Of a stretch of DNA of 64,000 bases, positions 34,490-42,975 are shown piece by piece. The notes beneath the pieces were generated by a model. That model ran no database searches. It was not told the origin of the DNA and saw only the letters and a list, made by a program, of their open reading frames with translations. A program made the position numbers and the translations under genes. The first letter of the stretch is position 1. Each line of letters opens with the position of its first letter. The DNA comes from Pseudotamlana agarivorans (GTDB lineage: Bacteria > Bacteroidota > Bacteroidia > Flavobacteriales > Flavobacteriaceae): contig NZ_JAHKPD010000008.1 of the NCBI RefSeq assembly GCF_018860245.1, positions 377,821 to 441,820 of the forward strand, written 5' to 3'.

Positions 34490-36034
34490 ATGAAAAAGAT
34501 ATATAAAAATATTATAGTTTGTTTTTCTGTCGCAGCATTGTTCTCAAGTTGTGCTGAAGAATTAGACCTTAGTAACCCTACAGCGCTTTCAATTGAAGAG
34601 TTACTAAAAACGGACAATGGATTCGAGTTGTTGTCGAATGGGGTTCTTGATGCTTATCAAAAGGTACCAGCAAATGAGTTTCTACTAACAGAATTGAGAT
34701 CTGATAACGTTAGAGCGAATTCTGAGAATGGTAACTACCCAGATTTCCACGCATATAACATCGATCCTAATAACGGTGATGTAGCTACATATTACTCTAA
34801 TAATATGTCCACAATAAAGCATGCTAATACGGTTATTGATAATCGTTTTCTAGCTCCAGAAAATCAGCAATATGCGGTTGGTGAGGCTTATTTTATGAGA
34901 GCTTTGTGTCATTTTAATTTAGTAAGAGCCTATCAAAATGTACCTTTTATAGATAAGGTATTAGATATTACTAAGGATGAAGCTAAAGATTATCCACAAT
35001 TACCAGAAGCCGAAGTTTATGCTAAAATTATAGAAGATTTTAAAACTTCTATAGCTTATTTAGATGGTGTCGAATTAAACAGATACCGCCCATCTGCTGG
35101 AGCTGCAATTTGTTTAGCTGCAAAGGCTTATTTAAGTCAGCCTAATCCAGATTTTAAAGAAGCAGAACTTTTATTAGCATCAGTTGTAGAAAATAATGAC
35201 GCTTATGGTTTTGATTTATTATATACTGAACGTGGTAATTCTTCTATGTTTGAACACTATGAGAACTTAATTAAAGATTTCGGACACGTATTTGGTAATG
35301 AAATTTCTGGTGATTTTACTGGAGGTATTCCTGATGGATCTTGGTCTAATAACGATGGTTATGAAATTAATGAGGAAGTCATCTTTTCTATTGCTTACGA
35401 TTTATTTAGTAGTGATAACTATGTAACTAGTGATAGTGGTTTAAATGATCAAGTGCAAACAGACTCAGAATCTCATAGTTTTGCTATGACTTTACAAGGA
35501 CCATCAAATGGTGTTAATATTGCGTCGCTTGATTTCTTGGATTACATGACGCCAACGTTACAACCGATAAGGTTTTACGCTAGTATTGATGCTATTTCTT
35601 ACAACCCTTCAGTGCCTACTAACGATACGTTTAATGCAAAATTCCCAACACCAGGTGAGATTGGAGACAATGACTGGATAGTTTTAAGATATGCAGATGT
35701 GTTATTAATGTATGCTGAGGCAATTTTGGCTGGTGGAGATAGTACTACAGATCAGAGAGCTGTAGATGCTTTTAATCAAGTACGACTTAGAGCTGGTCTA
35801 AACGATCAGGCTAACGTTACTAAAGCCTTGTTGTTACAGGAACGTAGATTAGAATTTGTTTATGAAAATCAACGTTTATACGATTTAATAAGGTTTGGTG
35901 AAGCAGATAGAGTATTACAAAAGTTTTCTGATGATAACAGTTTGTTTTATACTAATGAAAAGAAATACCTTCCTTTTCCGCAGAGAGAATTAGATAACCT
36001 ACCAGGTTTCTATAAACAAAATAATGGATACTAA
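34490..36034 (+). CDS. SusD/RagB-type surface glycan-binding lipoprotein
   Basis: The 514-residue protein has a lipoprotein signal with Cys21 in LFSSC, followed by acidic AEELD, which fits the Bacteroidota lipoprotein export signal for the cell surface. SusD hallmarks are the helical TPR-like core (YFMRALCHFNLVRAYQNVP), the NDWIVLRYADVLLMYAEA segment and the C-terminal QERRLEFVYENQRLYDLIRFG. It caps the SusC barrel and binds the incoming oligosaccharide. It is preceded by susC at 7 bp and followed by a PKD lipoprotein gene, all in one operon. Confidence 0.93.
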   Translation: MKKIYKNIIVCFSVAALFSSCAEELDLSNPTALSIEELLKTDNGFELLSNGVLDAYQKVPANEFLLTELRSDNVRANSENGNYPDFHAYNIDPNNGDVATYYSNNMSTIKHANTVIDNRFLAPENQQYAVGEAYFMRALCHFNLVRAYQNVPFIDKVLDITKDEAKDYPQLPEAEVYAKIIEDFKTSIAYLDGVELNRYRPSAGAAICLAAKAYLSQPNPDFKEAELLLASVVENNDAYGFDLLYTERGNSSMFEHYENLIKDFGHVFGNEISGDFTGGIPDGSWSNNDGYEINEEVIFSIAYDLFSSDNYVTSDSGLNDQVQTDSESHSFAMTLQGPSNGVNIASLDFLDYMTPTLQPIRFYASIDAISYNPSVPTNDTFNAKFPTPGEIGDNDWIVLRYADVLLMYAEAILAGGDSTTDQRAVDAFNQVRLRAGLNDQANVTKALLLQERRLEFVYENQRLYDLIRFGEADRVLQKFSDDNSLFYTNEKKYLPFPQRELDNLPGFYKQNNGY

Positions 36035-36047
36035 AACTTATAAAACT

Positions 36048-37226
36048 ATGAAAAACTATTTGTTTAATTTAAAGTATGTGGCAGTTGGCGCATTAGTGTC
36101 CTTAGCTTCATGTGTTAACGATGACTTACCAGAGGTAGGTGATTTACCAGATTTTACTGGACCAACCCCATTTTATAGTACTACTGATGTTTCTAGTTCA
36201 GAATTTGACTGTGATGATAATGAAATTACAGCTAATTATGATTTTAACTTTAAAGCGGGATCGAACTTGGCTGTTAACGGTACCATGTATGAGTGGACTA
36301 TTACACCAGATACTGAAATTGATTTAATTAATAAAGATTTGCCTATTCTTGAACAATCGATAGCTAATGCAGATGCTGCAGTTGTGGGTATTCAATCTGA
36401 AATAGATAAAATAGAGTTCAAAATTCCTTGTGAAACTGATCCAGCTAAAGTAGCGGTTATGCAAGCTACAGTGGCCGATCTTAAGGTGGATTTAGCTGCT
36501 GCTGAAGCTGCGCGTACGCCAGAAACAATTGCAACTATTGATGATCTGAACGCTCAGATCGCCGCATTGCCAGCGGGAAGTTTGAACGATCAAGAAGTTA
36601 TTTTTGCGTTTCCAAGTCCTGGTGATTATGATGTTGCTTTAAAGGTAACTGATAATCTTGGTAAGTTTGATACTACAGAAAAATCTTTTACAGTGCTTCA
36701 AGCAATTCCAACAATTCCTGTACCTGAAATTGGGGAAGCTGGTTTTGAAGATGGCGATTTATTTGATGGTTCTGGAGATGGTAGAGATTCTTGGAGGTCT
36801 CCAAGTAGTAGTAAATGGGGAAGTGTTTTCCAAATTAATAATACTTCTGTAGAAGGACGTTTGCCTGAAGGTTTTCAAGCCGCTAAATTTCCAGCTGATG
36901 GTTCTCGTGTAGGATACCAAGAAATTGAAGTGACGCCTGGAGCAACTTATGTGTTAACTTACTTTAGTACAGTAGACCCTGGTGCTAATTTTGGCGATAT
37001 TACAGTGTCTGTTATTAATCCGGCTGCTGCAGATCTCGCACAGGCTCAATTACCAGCTAATATCATTGCATCAAAAACGTCTGATAATACAGCAACGGTT
37101 CAAGATGTTTTCACTAATAATGCTATTACATTTGAGGCTGGAACTTTGGATAAAGTAATAATTTTACTTACAAATTCTGGTGCTGAAGGTAGATTAGATG
37201 CATTTCAGATATCAGTTAAACAATAA
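36048..37226 (+). CDS. Surface lipoprotein: PKD domain split by a coiled-coil insert, plus binding-like module
   Basis: ATG 36048 is chosen. The ATG at 36024 overlaps the susD stop and adds eight residues before a standard lipoprotein signal (Cys22 in SLASC, then acidic VNDDLPE). The 392-residue protein begins a PKD-like fold (NYDFNFKAGS, YEWTITPD), is interrupted by about 90 helical, Ala/Glu/Asp-rich residues with heptad character, then resumes with VIFAFPSPGDYDVALKVTDNLG. A C-terminal beta-sandwich follows (about 235-392, GFEDGD, YQEIEVTPGATYVLTY). It has no enzyme motif. As a third gene of the SusCD operon it is probably a surface glycan-binding protein (SGBP). Confidence 0.65.
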   Translation: MKNYLFNLKYVAVGALVSLASCVNDDLPEVGDLPDFTGPTPFYSTTDVSSSEFDCDDNEITANYDFNFKAGSNLAVNGTMYEWTITPDTEIDLINKDLPILEQSIANADAAVVGIQSEIDKIEFKIPCETDPAKVAVMQATVADLKVDLAAAEAARTPETIATIDDLNAQIAALPAGSLNDQEVIFAFPSPGDYDVALKVTDNLGKFDTTEKSFTVLQAIPTIPVPEIGEAGFEDGDLFDGSGDGRDSWRSPSSSKWGSVFQINNTSVEGRLPEGFQAAKFPADGSRVGYQEIEVTPGATYVLTYFSTVDPGANFGDITVSVINPAAADLAQAQLPANIIASKTSDNTATVQDVFTNNAITFEAGTLDKVIILLTNSGAEGRLDAFQISVKQ

Positions 37227-37240
37227 AAAAAATAAATATT

Positions 37241-38638
37241 ATGATTTATAAATTAATTAAAAAACAACCAAAGAGTTCTTTCGCATTACTTTTTATGTTT
37301 TTGGGACTTATGTCTTGTTATGATGATGGTCACGAGCCATTTGAGCCGCCTACAGGTAATATAAATGGTATTCAGCCTAATACTCAATTTACTACGAGTT
37401 TAGATGCTAGTAACAATTTATCTGTGATTTTTAGAAGTTATGCTACCGATGCCGTTTCTTATTTATGGGATTTCGGAGATGGAAATACATCAACTGATGC
37501 AAATCCAAATTATACTTACGCAGATGGTGGATTGTATGATGTTAAATTAACCACGATTAGTTCAGATGGTTTAACAGCGGTTGATTCAACACAAGTAGGA
37601 CCTGTATCTGTTGGTTTTGACTTTTCGGTTGTTGATTCTGAAGTTACTTTTAACAATATGACTTCTGGTGCCATGGAATTAACTTGGGATTATGGAGATG
37701 GTAATTCTGTTTCTTGGGATTCAGCAACAGGTACAGAACAAGATCCTGAATTTAGCCCAGTGCATATTTATGCGAGTACTGGACCTTTTCAAGCAACTTT
37801 AACAGTAACTAACTTTGTTGGTGATGATATTTCTGTTACTAAAAACATTGATAATTTAGTGTTATCTACAGTTCCTGATTTTACTTTTAATGTAAATAAG
37901 TTAACTGTTGATTTTACTGACGCTTCACTTCTTGCAGTGTCTCACTTATGGGATTTTGGAGATGGTAACACATCTACTGCTTTAAATCCATCACATACCT
38001 ATGCTGTTGATGGTTCGTACGATGTTACTTTAACAACTACAAATGCTTCTGGTGTTTCTAAAAGTAAAACGCAAATTGTACCTGTAGGTGGTATTCAAGC
38101 CACTGTTGCTGCTGTTATTGAAAACGGTGATATTGATGGTTTAACTGGACATAAAGATGATAATAATGATGCATGGGAGGTTGATCCACCAAATACATTA
38201 AAAGATGGTTCTGCGAGTCCTTATACTTGGGCAAATGCAGGTCTGAAAGCTTTAGGTAAAAAAGCTGCTGGTATTACTACTTCTAGTAACGGAGGTTTAT
38301 ATGCTTTAAAATTTAGTGACGATGAACGTAGAGCTTATCAACCATTTGCCGTAGAAGTTGGTGTTGAATACACAATTTCTATGTGGGTAAGAACAGAAAC
38401 TCCTGATGATTTTACTATTTACATGCTAAACAACGAAGTTCAAGATGAAAGTGATTTAGCAGGTAATAGTGATGAGGTATTCGTTGTTTCAGGAAATGCG
38501 AATACGTATACTGAATATACTTTTACATTTATTCCTACAACGACTACAGCGGTGTTTTATGCTGTGCCTTTTAGTGGTGTAGACGGTTCGTCTGAAGTGT
38601 ATTTAGATGATATTAAAATTGAAACTCCTGGATTTTAG
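37241..38638 (+). CDS. Surface lipoprotein with three PKD domains and a binding-like module
   Basis: The 465-residue protein has a lipoprotein signal (Cys26 in GLMSC) followed by acidic YDDGHE. Three PKD domains are seen at about 55-125 (YLWDFGDGNTST), 127-205 (LTWDYGDGNSVSW) and 213-283 (HLWDFGDGNTST). A C-terminal beta-sandwich (about 290-465) follows, with VIENGDIDG, AYQPFAVEVGVEYTISMWV, FTIYMLNNEVQDESDL and SEVYLDDIKIE. That module resembles the one in the secreted protein at 22194. PKD domains act as spacers, so this is a plausible second SGBP reaching away from the membrane. It lies 14 bp after the previous gene. Confidence 0.75.
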   Translation: MIYKLIKKQPKSSFALLFMFLGLMSCYDDGHEPFEPPTGNINGIQPNTQFTTSLDASNNLSVIFRSYATDAVSYLWDFGDGNTSTDANPNYTYADGGLYDVKLTTISSDGLTAVDSTQVGPVSVGFDFSVVDSEVTFNNMTSGAMELTWDYGDGNSVSWDSATGTEQDPEFSPVHIYASTGPFQATLTVTNFVGDDISVTKNIDNLVLSTVPDFTFNVNKLTVDFTDASLLAVSHLWDFGDGNTSTALNPSHTYAVDGSYDVTLTTTNASGVSKSKTQIVPVGGIQATVAAVIENGDIDGLTGHKDDNNDAWEVDPPNTLKDGSASPYTWANAGLKALGKKAAGITTSSNGGLYALKFSDDERRAYQPFAVEVGVEYTISMWVRTETPDDFTIYMLNNEVQDESDLAGNSDEVFVVSGNANTYTEYTFTFIPTTTTAVFYAVPFSGVDGSSEVYLDDIKIETPGF

Positions 38639-38674
38639 TAATTAAACTAATCCAGACAATTAATTAAAGTTAAT

Positions 38675-39598
38675 ATGAAAAATTTTCGAAAAGAAATTTT
38701 AGGATTATTGCTTATAGTTTTTATTTCTGTAAGTGCTACTTGCCAAGATAAGGCAAGTAGCACTACAGATAGTAAGGCTAAGACTGAGAAAAAGTCTAAA
38801 AAGAAAAAGAAAAGAAGAGGAAAGGTGAGATTACCAGATATTGACTTAAGTCATTGGAAGGTTACCTTACCAGTACAAAATGAAAAAGGGAAACCTTATG
38901 AAATTGATCCTCCAGAAATTTTGGATTTTGCAAATATTGAAGTAGCTAAGCCATATATGTATATTGATTCTACAGATGGTTCTATAGTATTTCATGCCAT
39001 GCCAACAAAATCAACAACCAAAAACACCAAGTACACAAGGTCTGAGCTTAGAGAACAAATGGTTTCTGGTAAAAACAATGTAAACTGGACGTTTAAGGAC
39101 GGTGGAAACATGAAAGGTACTATTGCCATGGATGAAGTATCAAAAGATTCTAATGGTAAATATCATAAAGTTATTATTATGCAAATTCATGGGCGTTTAT
39201 CTAATGAACAACGTGACTTAATAGGAGAAGATGATAATAACGCACCACCAATGCTTAAGATATATTGGCAAAATGGTAAAGTTAGAGTTAAAACTAAAGT
39301 GCTGAAAAACATAGCCGCTTCAAATGAAGAAATTCTTCATGAAGATGCTTGGGGTGATGACGATGGTTTTAATTTCGAACAAGAAGTTGGTTTTAGAAAA
39401 TTTACATTAGAGGTTAAGATCTCTGAAGGTAAAATGGTTATTGTTTTAAATGGTAACCAGTATAAGGTTTATGAAGGCATACACATGCAACGTTGGGGCG
39501 TGTTTGAAAATTATTTTAAAGCTGGAAACTATTTTCAGTCGAGAGATGATGGTGCCTATGCTAAGGTTAAATTTTACGACCTAGAAGTGAGTCATTAA
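38675..39598 (+). CDS. PL7 alginate lyase
   Basis: The 307-residue protein has an N-terminal export signal, ending near SVSATC, which may be a signal peptidase I or a lipoprotein site. A Lys-rich linker follows (about 38-48), then a PL7 jelly-roll (about 52-307). The three PL7 signatures are present: R122-SELRE, Q170-I171-H172 and Y280-FKAGNY. His172 and Tyr286 are the predicted catalytic pair. In the family, QIH rather than QVH is associated with activity on G-containing blocks, so G or MG preference is predicted. It is the last gene of the susC operon, 36 bp after the PKD gene. Confidence 0.92.
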   Translation: MKNFRKEILGLLLIVFISVSATCQDKASSTTDSKAKTEKKSKKKKKRRGKVRLPDIDLSHWKVTLPVQNEKGKPYEIDPPEILDFANIEVAKPYMYIDSTDGSIVFHAMPTKSTTKNTKYTRSELREQMVSGKNNVNWTFKDGGNMKGTIAMDEVSKDSNGKYHKVIIMQIHGRLSNEQRDLIGEDDNNAPPMLKIYWQNGKVRVKTKVLKNIAASNEEILHEDAWGDDDGFNFEQEVGFRKFTLEVKISEGKMVIVLNGNQYKVYEGIHMQRWGVFENYFKAGNYFQSRDDGAYAKVKFYDLEVSH

Positions 39599-39624
39599 GC
39601 CCTTTTATGTTAAATATTTAAGAT

Positions 39625-39656
39625 TTGTTTGAGTTATTGTTTAGTGTTAATTTTGC
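39625..39656 (+). promoter_or_regulatory. Promoter of the GntR gene
   Basis: TTTG (39625-39628), a 20-bp spacer and TAATTTTG (39649-39656) match the consensus exactly. It would give the regulator gene a leader of about 110 bases. Confidence 0.6.
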
Positions 39657-39740
39657 CTGGATTTTACTATGACGTAATAATGAAGTGAGATTCAAAAACA
39701 CAGCCTTTTAAATTGTAATAAGTTAAAGGCATTAATAAGT

Positions 39741-39751
39741 TAACCAGGTTA
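39741..39751. promoter_or_regulatory. Palindrome upstream of the GntR gene
   Basis: TAACC-A-GGTTA is a perfect 11-bp palindrome 20 bp before the GntR start codon. It shares the ACC/GGT halves of the operators, with the orientation reversed. It is a possible autoregulatory site. Confidence 0.35.
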
Positions 39752-39770
39752 TATAAAGCCCCATATTAAA

Positions 39771-40487
39771 ATGAAATTAGACATCTTTACTGTCAATGAC
39801 AACAACAACAATGCACAAAAGGCTATTATTAGTCAAATTAAAGAATTAATAAATTATAAAAATTTAGAACCTGGTGATAAGTTACCATCTGAAAGAATGC
39901 TATCAGAAAAGTTTGGTGTGACTAGAAGTAATATTCGTGACACCATACAAAAACTGGAGTTCTATGGTTTACTAAAATCGATTCCACAAAGTGGAACATT
40001 CGTGGCAAATATTGGGGTAGTTGCTATGAACGGGATGATAGATGATATTTTAAGATTAGAATCACCAGATTTTAAATCATTAGTAGAAACCAGAATATTA
40101 TTAGAGTTAAAAACAGTGAGCCTAGCCTCGTTGAGAAGAACCGATAAAGATCTAAAGAATATTGAAGATGCTCTTAATGCTTACGAAGTAAAAGCAAGAG
40201 ATGGTGAAGATGCCGTTCAAGAGGATTTACTCTTTCATTTAGCTATTGCTAAAGCTAGTGGGAATGCTACGATGAATATGTTTATGCTAACTATTATACC
40301 ACAAATTATTATGGATTTTGAGAAATATCATGTATGTGATAAAGACCAATCTGTATTGGGTATCCAGGAGCACCGCGATATTTATGAGGCAATCAAAAAT
40401 CAAAATTCGGCTGATGCAAGAGAAAAGATGAAGGAACATTTTAACTTTTTATACCAATATTGTTATAGTGCTGAAAATGCTGAATAA
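39771..40487 (+). CDS. GntR-family (FadR/FCD) transcriptional regulator
   Basis: The 238-residue protein has an N-terminal winged helix (about 15-85; LEPGDKLPSERMLSEKFGVTRSNIRDTIQKLE) and an all-helical FCD ligand domain (about 95-230). FCD regulators bind TnGTnnnACnA or TGGTnnACCA-type palindromes and respond to sugar acids; ExuR/UxuR-type members bind TTGGTATACCAA-like sites. The repeated TGGTAAACCA sites at five promoters of this locus fit that class, so this is the best candidate for their regulator, with DEH, KDG or a related uronate as the likely signal. It is also a usual member of flavobacterial alginate operons. Confidence 0.88.
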   Translation: MKLDIFTVNDNNNNAQKAIISQIKELINYKNLEPGDKLPSERMLSEKFGVTRSNIRDTIQKLEFYGLLKSIPQSGTFVANIGVVAMNGMIDDILRLESPDFKSLVETRILLELKTVSLASLRRTDKDLKNIEDALNAYEVKARDGEDAVQEDLLFHLAIAKASGNATMNMFMLTIIPQIIMDFEKYHVCDKDQSVLGIQEHRDIYEAIKNQNSADAREKMKEHFNFLYQYCYSAENAE

Positions 40488-40576
40488 AGTAGTTGTTATT
40501 CAATTACTAAGCAGATTATTTAAGTAATGGATACATCGATATTAGTTTGTGTTCATTTAAAATTTTATTAAAGTCG

Positions 40577-40594
40577 TACAAATAGACATTTGTA
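40577..40594. promoter_or_regulatory. Inverted repeat upstream of the MFS gene
   Basis: TACAAAT-AGAC-ATTTGTA is a perfect 7-bp inverted repeat, 62 bp before the MFS start. It differs from the TGG-N4-CCA operators. Candidate regulator site only. Confidence 0.35.
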
Positions 40595-40656
40595 TATCAT
40601 ATTCCTAACTTTAGTAAGTTGTTAGCGGGAATTAATATTTATAAACAAATAAAATT

Positions 40657-41946
40657 ATGAAAGTAAAAGGTTTACGTTGGTTCATTATTGGACTTATTTT
40701 TTTAGCAACGGTTATCAATTACATTGATAGAAGTGCTTTAGCAATTATGTGGGGTAGTAGTGATCAACCCGATTCTATCTCTGGGTCATTAGGGCTAGAT
40801 AAAAACGACTATGGATTGATATTAAATATCTTCATGGTGTTTTATGCTCTTGGTCAATTATTTTCAGGTAAATTATTTGATAAAGTAGGTACAAGAATCG
40901 GTTATGTAATTAGTATTGGTATTTGGGGATTATCTTCATTTTGTCATTCCCTTGTTAATGGTTTAGCAGGGTTAACATTTTTTAGAAGTACACTTGGTAT
41001 TTCAGAGGCTGGTAACTGGCCAGGAGGTGTTAAAAGTAATGCTGAATGGTTTCCAATTAAAGAGCGTGCCTTTGCTCAAGGTTTGTTCAACGCGGGTGCC
41101 TCAATTGGTTCTGTAATTGCACCTCCTTTTATCGCAACGTTGTTTGTTGCCTTTGGTTGGAGAACCACTTTTATGGTTATAGGTTCTTTCGGTATTTTAT
41201 GGATTATACCTTGGTTGATAATTAATAAATCGGGTCCTAAAACGCACCCTTGGATTTCAAAAGAAGAACAAAAATATATTTTAGAAGGTCAGAGTAAAGC
41301 CGATCAAGAAGCTACGGCAGATACTAAAGGTTTAAGTCTAAAAGAAATTTTATCTCACAAAGAATCTTGGGCAATTGTGGTTGGTCGTTTTTTCCTAGAG
41401 CCAATTTGGTGGTTATTTGTAGGTTGGATGCCGCTTTACTTAGCTGACGTTTATGGTTTTGACGTAAAAGAAGTTGGTATGTTTGCATGGGTACCTTATG
41501 TTGGTGCTGCTTTGGGTAGTATTGCCGGTGGTTATGTTTCAGGTCAAATAATTTCAAAAACGCATTCTATTGATAAAGGAAGAAAACTTACAATTCTTAT
41601 TGGTGGTATCATCATGTTCTTAGGTTTAGTAGCTACCGTTATGTTTGGTGATTCTCCAGAGCGTTTCGTAGCCATTGTTTTCTTTGTATTATTTGGTTTC
41701 CAATTTGCTATTGGTAATGTACAAACCTTACCTAGTGACTTATTTAGTGGTAAATCTGTAGGATCATTAGCTGGATTAGCTGGTATGGTTGGTGTTTTCT
41801 CTGTAATACTTATGAACTTTTTAGTTCCTATAGTACAAGAGAAATTCTCTTATACTCCAATCTTTATTGCGATTGCTGTTTTCGTACCTCTAGGTATTGG
41901 AGCCATCTATTATTTCGCAAGAACCATAAAATCAGTAGAAGAATAA
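40657..41946 (+). CDS. MFS transporter of the hexuronate (ExuT-like, ACS) type
   Basis: The 429-residue protein shows 12 predicted membrane segments. ACS-family landmarks are the N-terminal NYIDRSALAI, the loop GKLFDKVGTRIGY between TM2 and TM3, and the ISEAGNWPGGVK segment of TM4. ACS members import hexuronates and related acids across the inner membrane by proton symport. In this locus the substrate should be DEH or another unsaturated uronate made by PL17. An SDR gene follows at 33 bp, forming a catabolic pair. Confidence 0.88.
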   Translation: MKVKGLRWFIIGLIFLATVINYIDRSALAIMWGSSDQPDSISGSLGLDKNDYGLILNIFMVFYALGQLFSGKLFDKVGTRIGYVISIGIWGLSSFCHSLVNGLAGLTFFRSTLGISEAGNWPGGVKSNAEWFPIKERAFAQGLFNAGASIGSVIAPPFIATLFVAFGWRTTFMVIGSFGILWIIPWLIINKSGPKTHPWISKEEQKYILEGQSKADQEATADTKGLSLKEILSHKESWAIVVGRFFLEPIWWLFVGWMPLYLADVYGFDVKEVGMFAWVPYVGAALGSIAGGYVSGQIISKTHSIDKGRKLTILIGGIIMFLGLVATVMFGDSPERFVAIVFFVLFGFQFAIGNVQTLPSDLFSGKSVGSLAGLAGMVGVFSVILMNFLVPIVQEKFSYTPIFIAIAVFVPLGIGAIYYFARTIKSVEE

Positions 41947-41979
41947 TAAAAACTAATTAAAATTTTAAATATAGTAAAA

Positions 41980-42744
41980 ATGGGAAATGTAAACGATAAA
42001 GTAGCAGTAATCACTGGAGCTACTGGAGGAATAGGTTTTGAAGTAGCAAAACGTCTTGGTAAGGATGGTTATACTGTTGTTTTAAACGGAATTGAAGATG
42101 AAGTTGGAGCAAAAAGAGTGGAAGAACTTACTGCAGAAGGTATCACTGCCGAGTACTGGGGTTTTGATGTTACTAACGATGAAGCTGTAACCTCAAACAT
42201 CACTAAAATTGGTGAAAAATTTGGGAAAATTGATGTTCTTGTAAATAATGCAGGTGGTTTAGGTGGAAGATCTAGATTTGAAGAAATGACAACTGAATTT
42301 TACAGATTTGTTATGGCTTTAAACCTTGATTCTACATTTTTTGCTTCAAGAGCGGCTATACCTTTCTTGAAAAAATCTGAAAATGCATCAATCATCAACT
42401 ATACGTCTATCGCAGGATGGAATGCTGGTGGACCTGGAGCTGGGGTATATGGTACTTCTAAGGCAGGAGTTCAAGCGATTACAAGAGCTTTAGCTAAAGA
42501 TTTAGCAGAGTATGGAATTAGAGTAAATGCTGTATCTCCTGGTACAATTGATACGCCTTTCCACGCTCAAATTAAATCTACTAAGCCAGAAGTATTTGCG
42601 TCATGGAAAAACAACATTTTATTAGGTGAACTAGGTAAACCAGAAGAAGTTGCTTCTGTGGTTTCTTTCTTAGCTAGTAAAGATGCGTCTTTCTTAACAG
42701 CTGAAACTATTCAGGTTACAGGTGGTCAAGGATTAGGAATCTAA
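41980..42744 (+). CDS. SDR oxidoreductase, probable DEH reductase
   Basis: The 254-residue classical SDR has the cofactor motif TGATGGIG (13-20), NNAGG (about 89-93), and the catalytic Ser143, Tyr157 and Lys161 (YGTSK). The C-terminal half has the usual VSPGTIDTPFH. An SDR next to a uronate transporter in flavobacterial alginate operons reduces DEH to 2-keto-3-deoxygluconate (KDG). That substrate is inferred from position. The sequence alone would also allow other sugar or acyl substrates. A terminator follows. Confidence 0.82.
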   Translation: MGNVNDKVAVITGATGGIGFEVAKRLGKDGYTVVLNGIEDEVGAKRVEELTAEGITAEYWGFDVTNDEAVTSNITKIGEKFGKIDVLVNNAGGLGGRSRFEEMTTEFYRFVMALNLDSTFFASRAAIPFLKKSENASIINYTSIAGWNAGGPGAGVYGTSKAGVQAITRALAKDLAEYGIRVNAVSPGTIDTPFHAQIKSTKPEVFASWKNNILLGELGKPEEVASVVSFLASKDASFLTAETIQVTGGQGLGI

Positions 42745-42763
42745 TTCTTTTAAATTTATATAG

Positions 42764-42794
42764 AAAAGGCTACCTGAAAAGGTGGCCTTTTTTT
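42764..42794 (+). terminator. Terminator after the SDR gene
   Basis: AAAAGGCTACC pairs with GGTGGCCTTTT (one G-U), followed by a T-run. It closes the alginate locus. Confidence 0.85.
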
Positions 42795-42975
42795 GTGTTC
42801 GATCTTTAAAATTGAATATTCATATTTGTGCAATACTGTGCTTTGCTTTTATGTTTTCTAAAATAAGTTAAACCTTTATATTTTAGTATTAAAGCGTATT
42901 TGCTGAAAAAATAAATGTTTAGTGACAAAAACTTATTTTGTACATTGCATAGGTTATATAATTCCAGAATAATTT

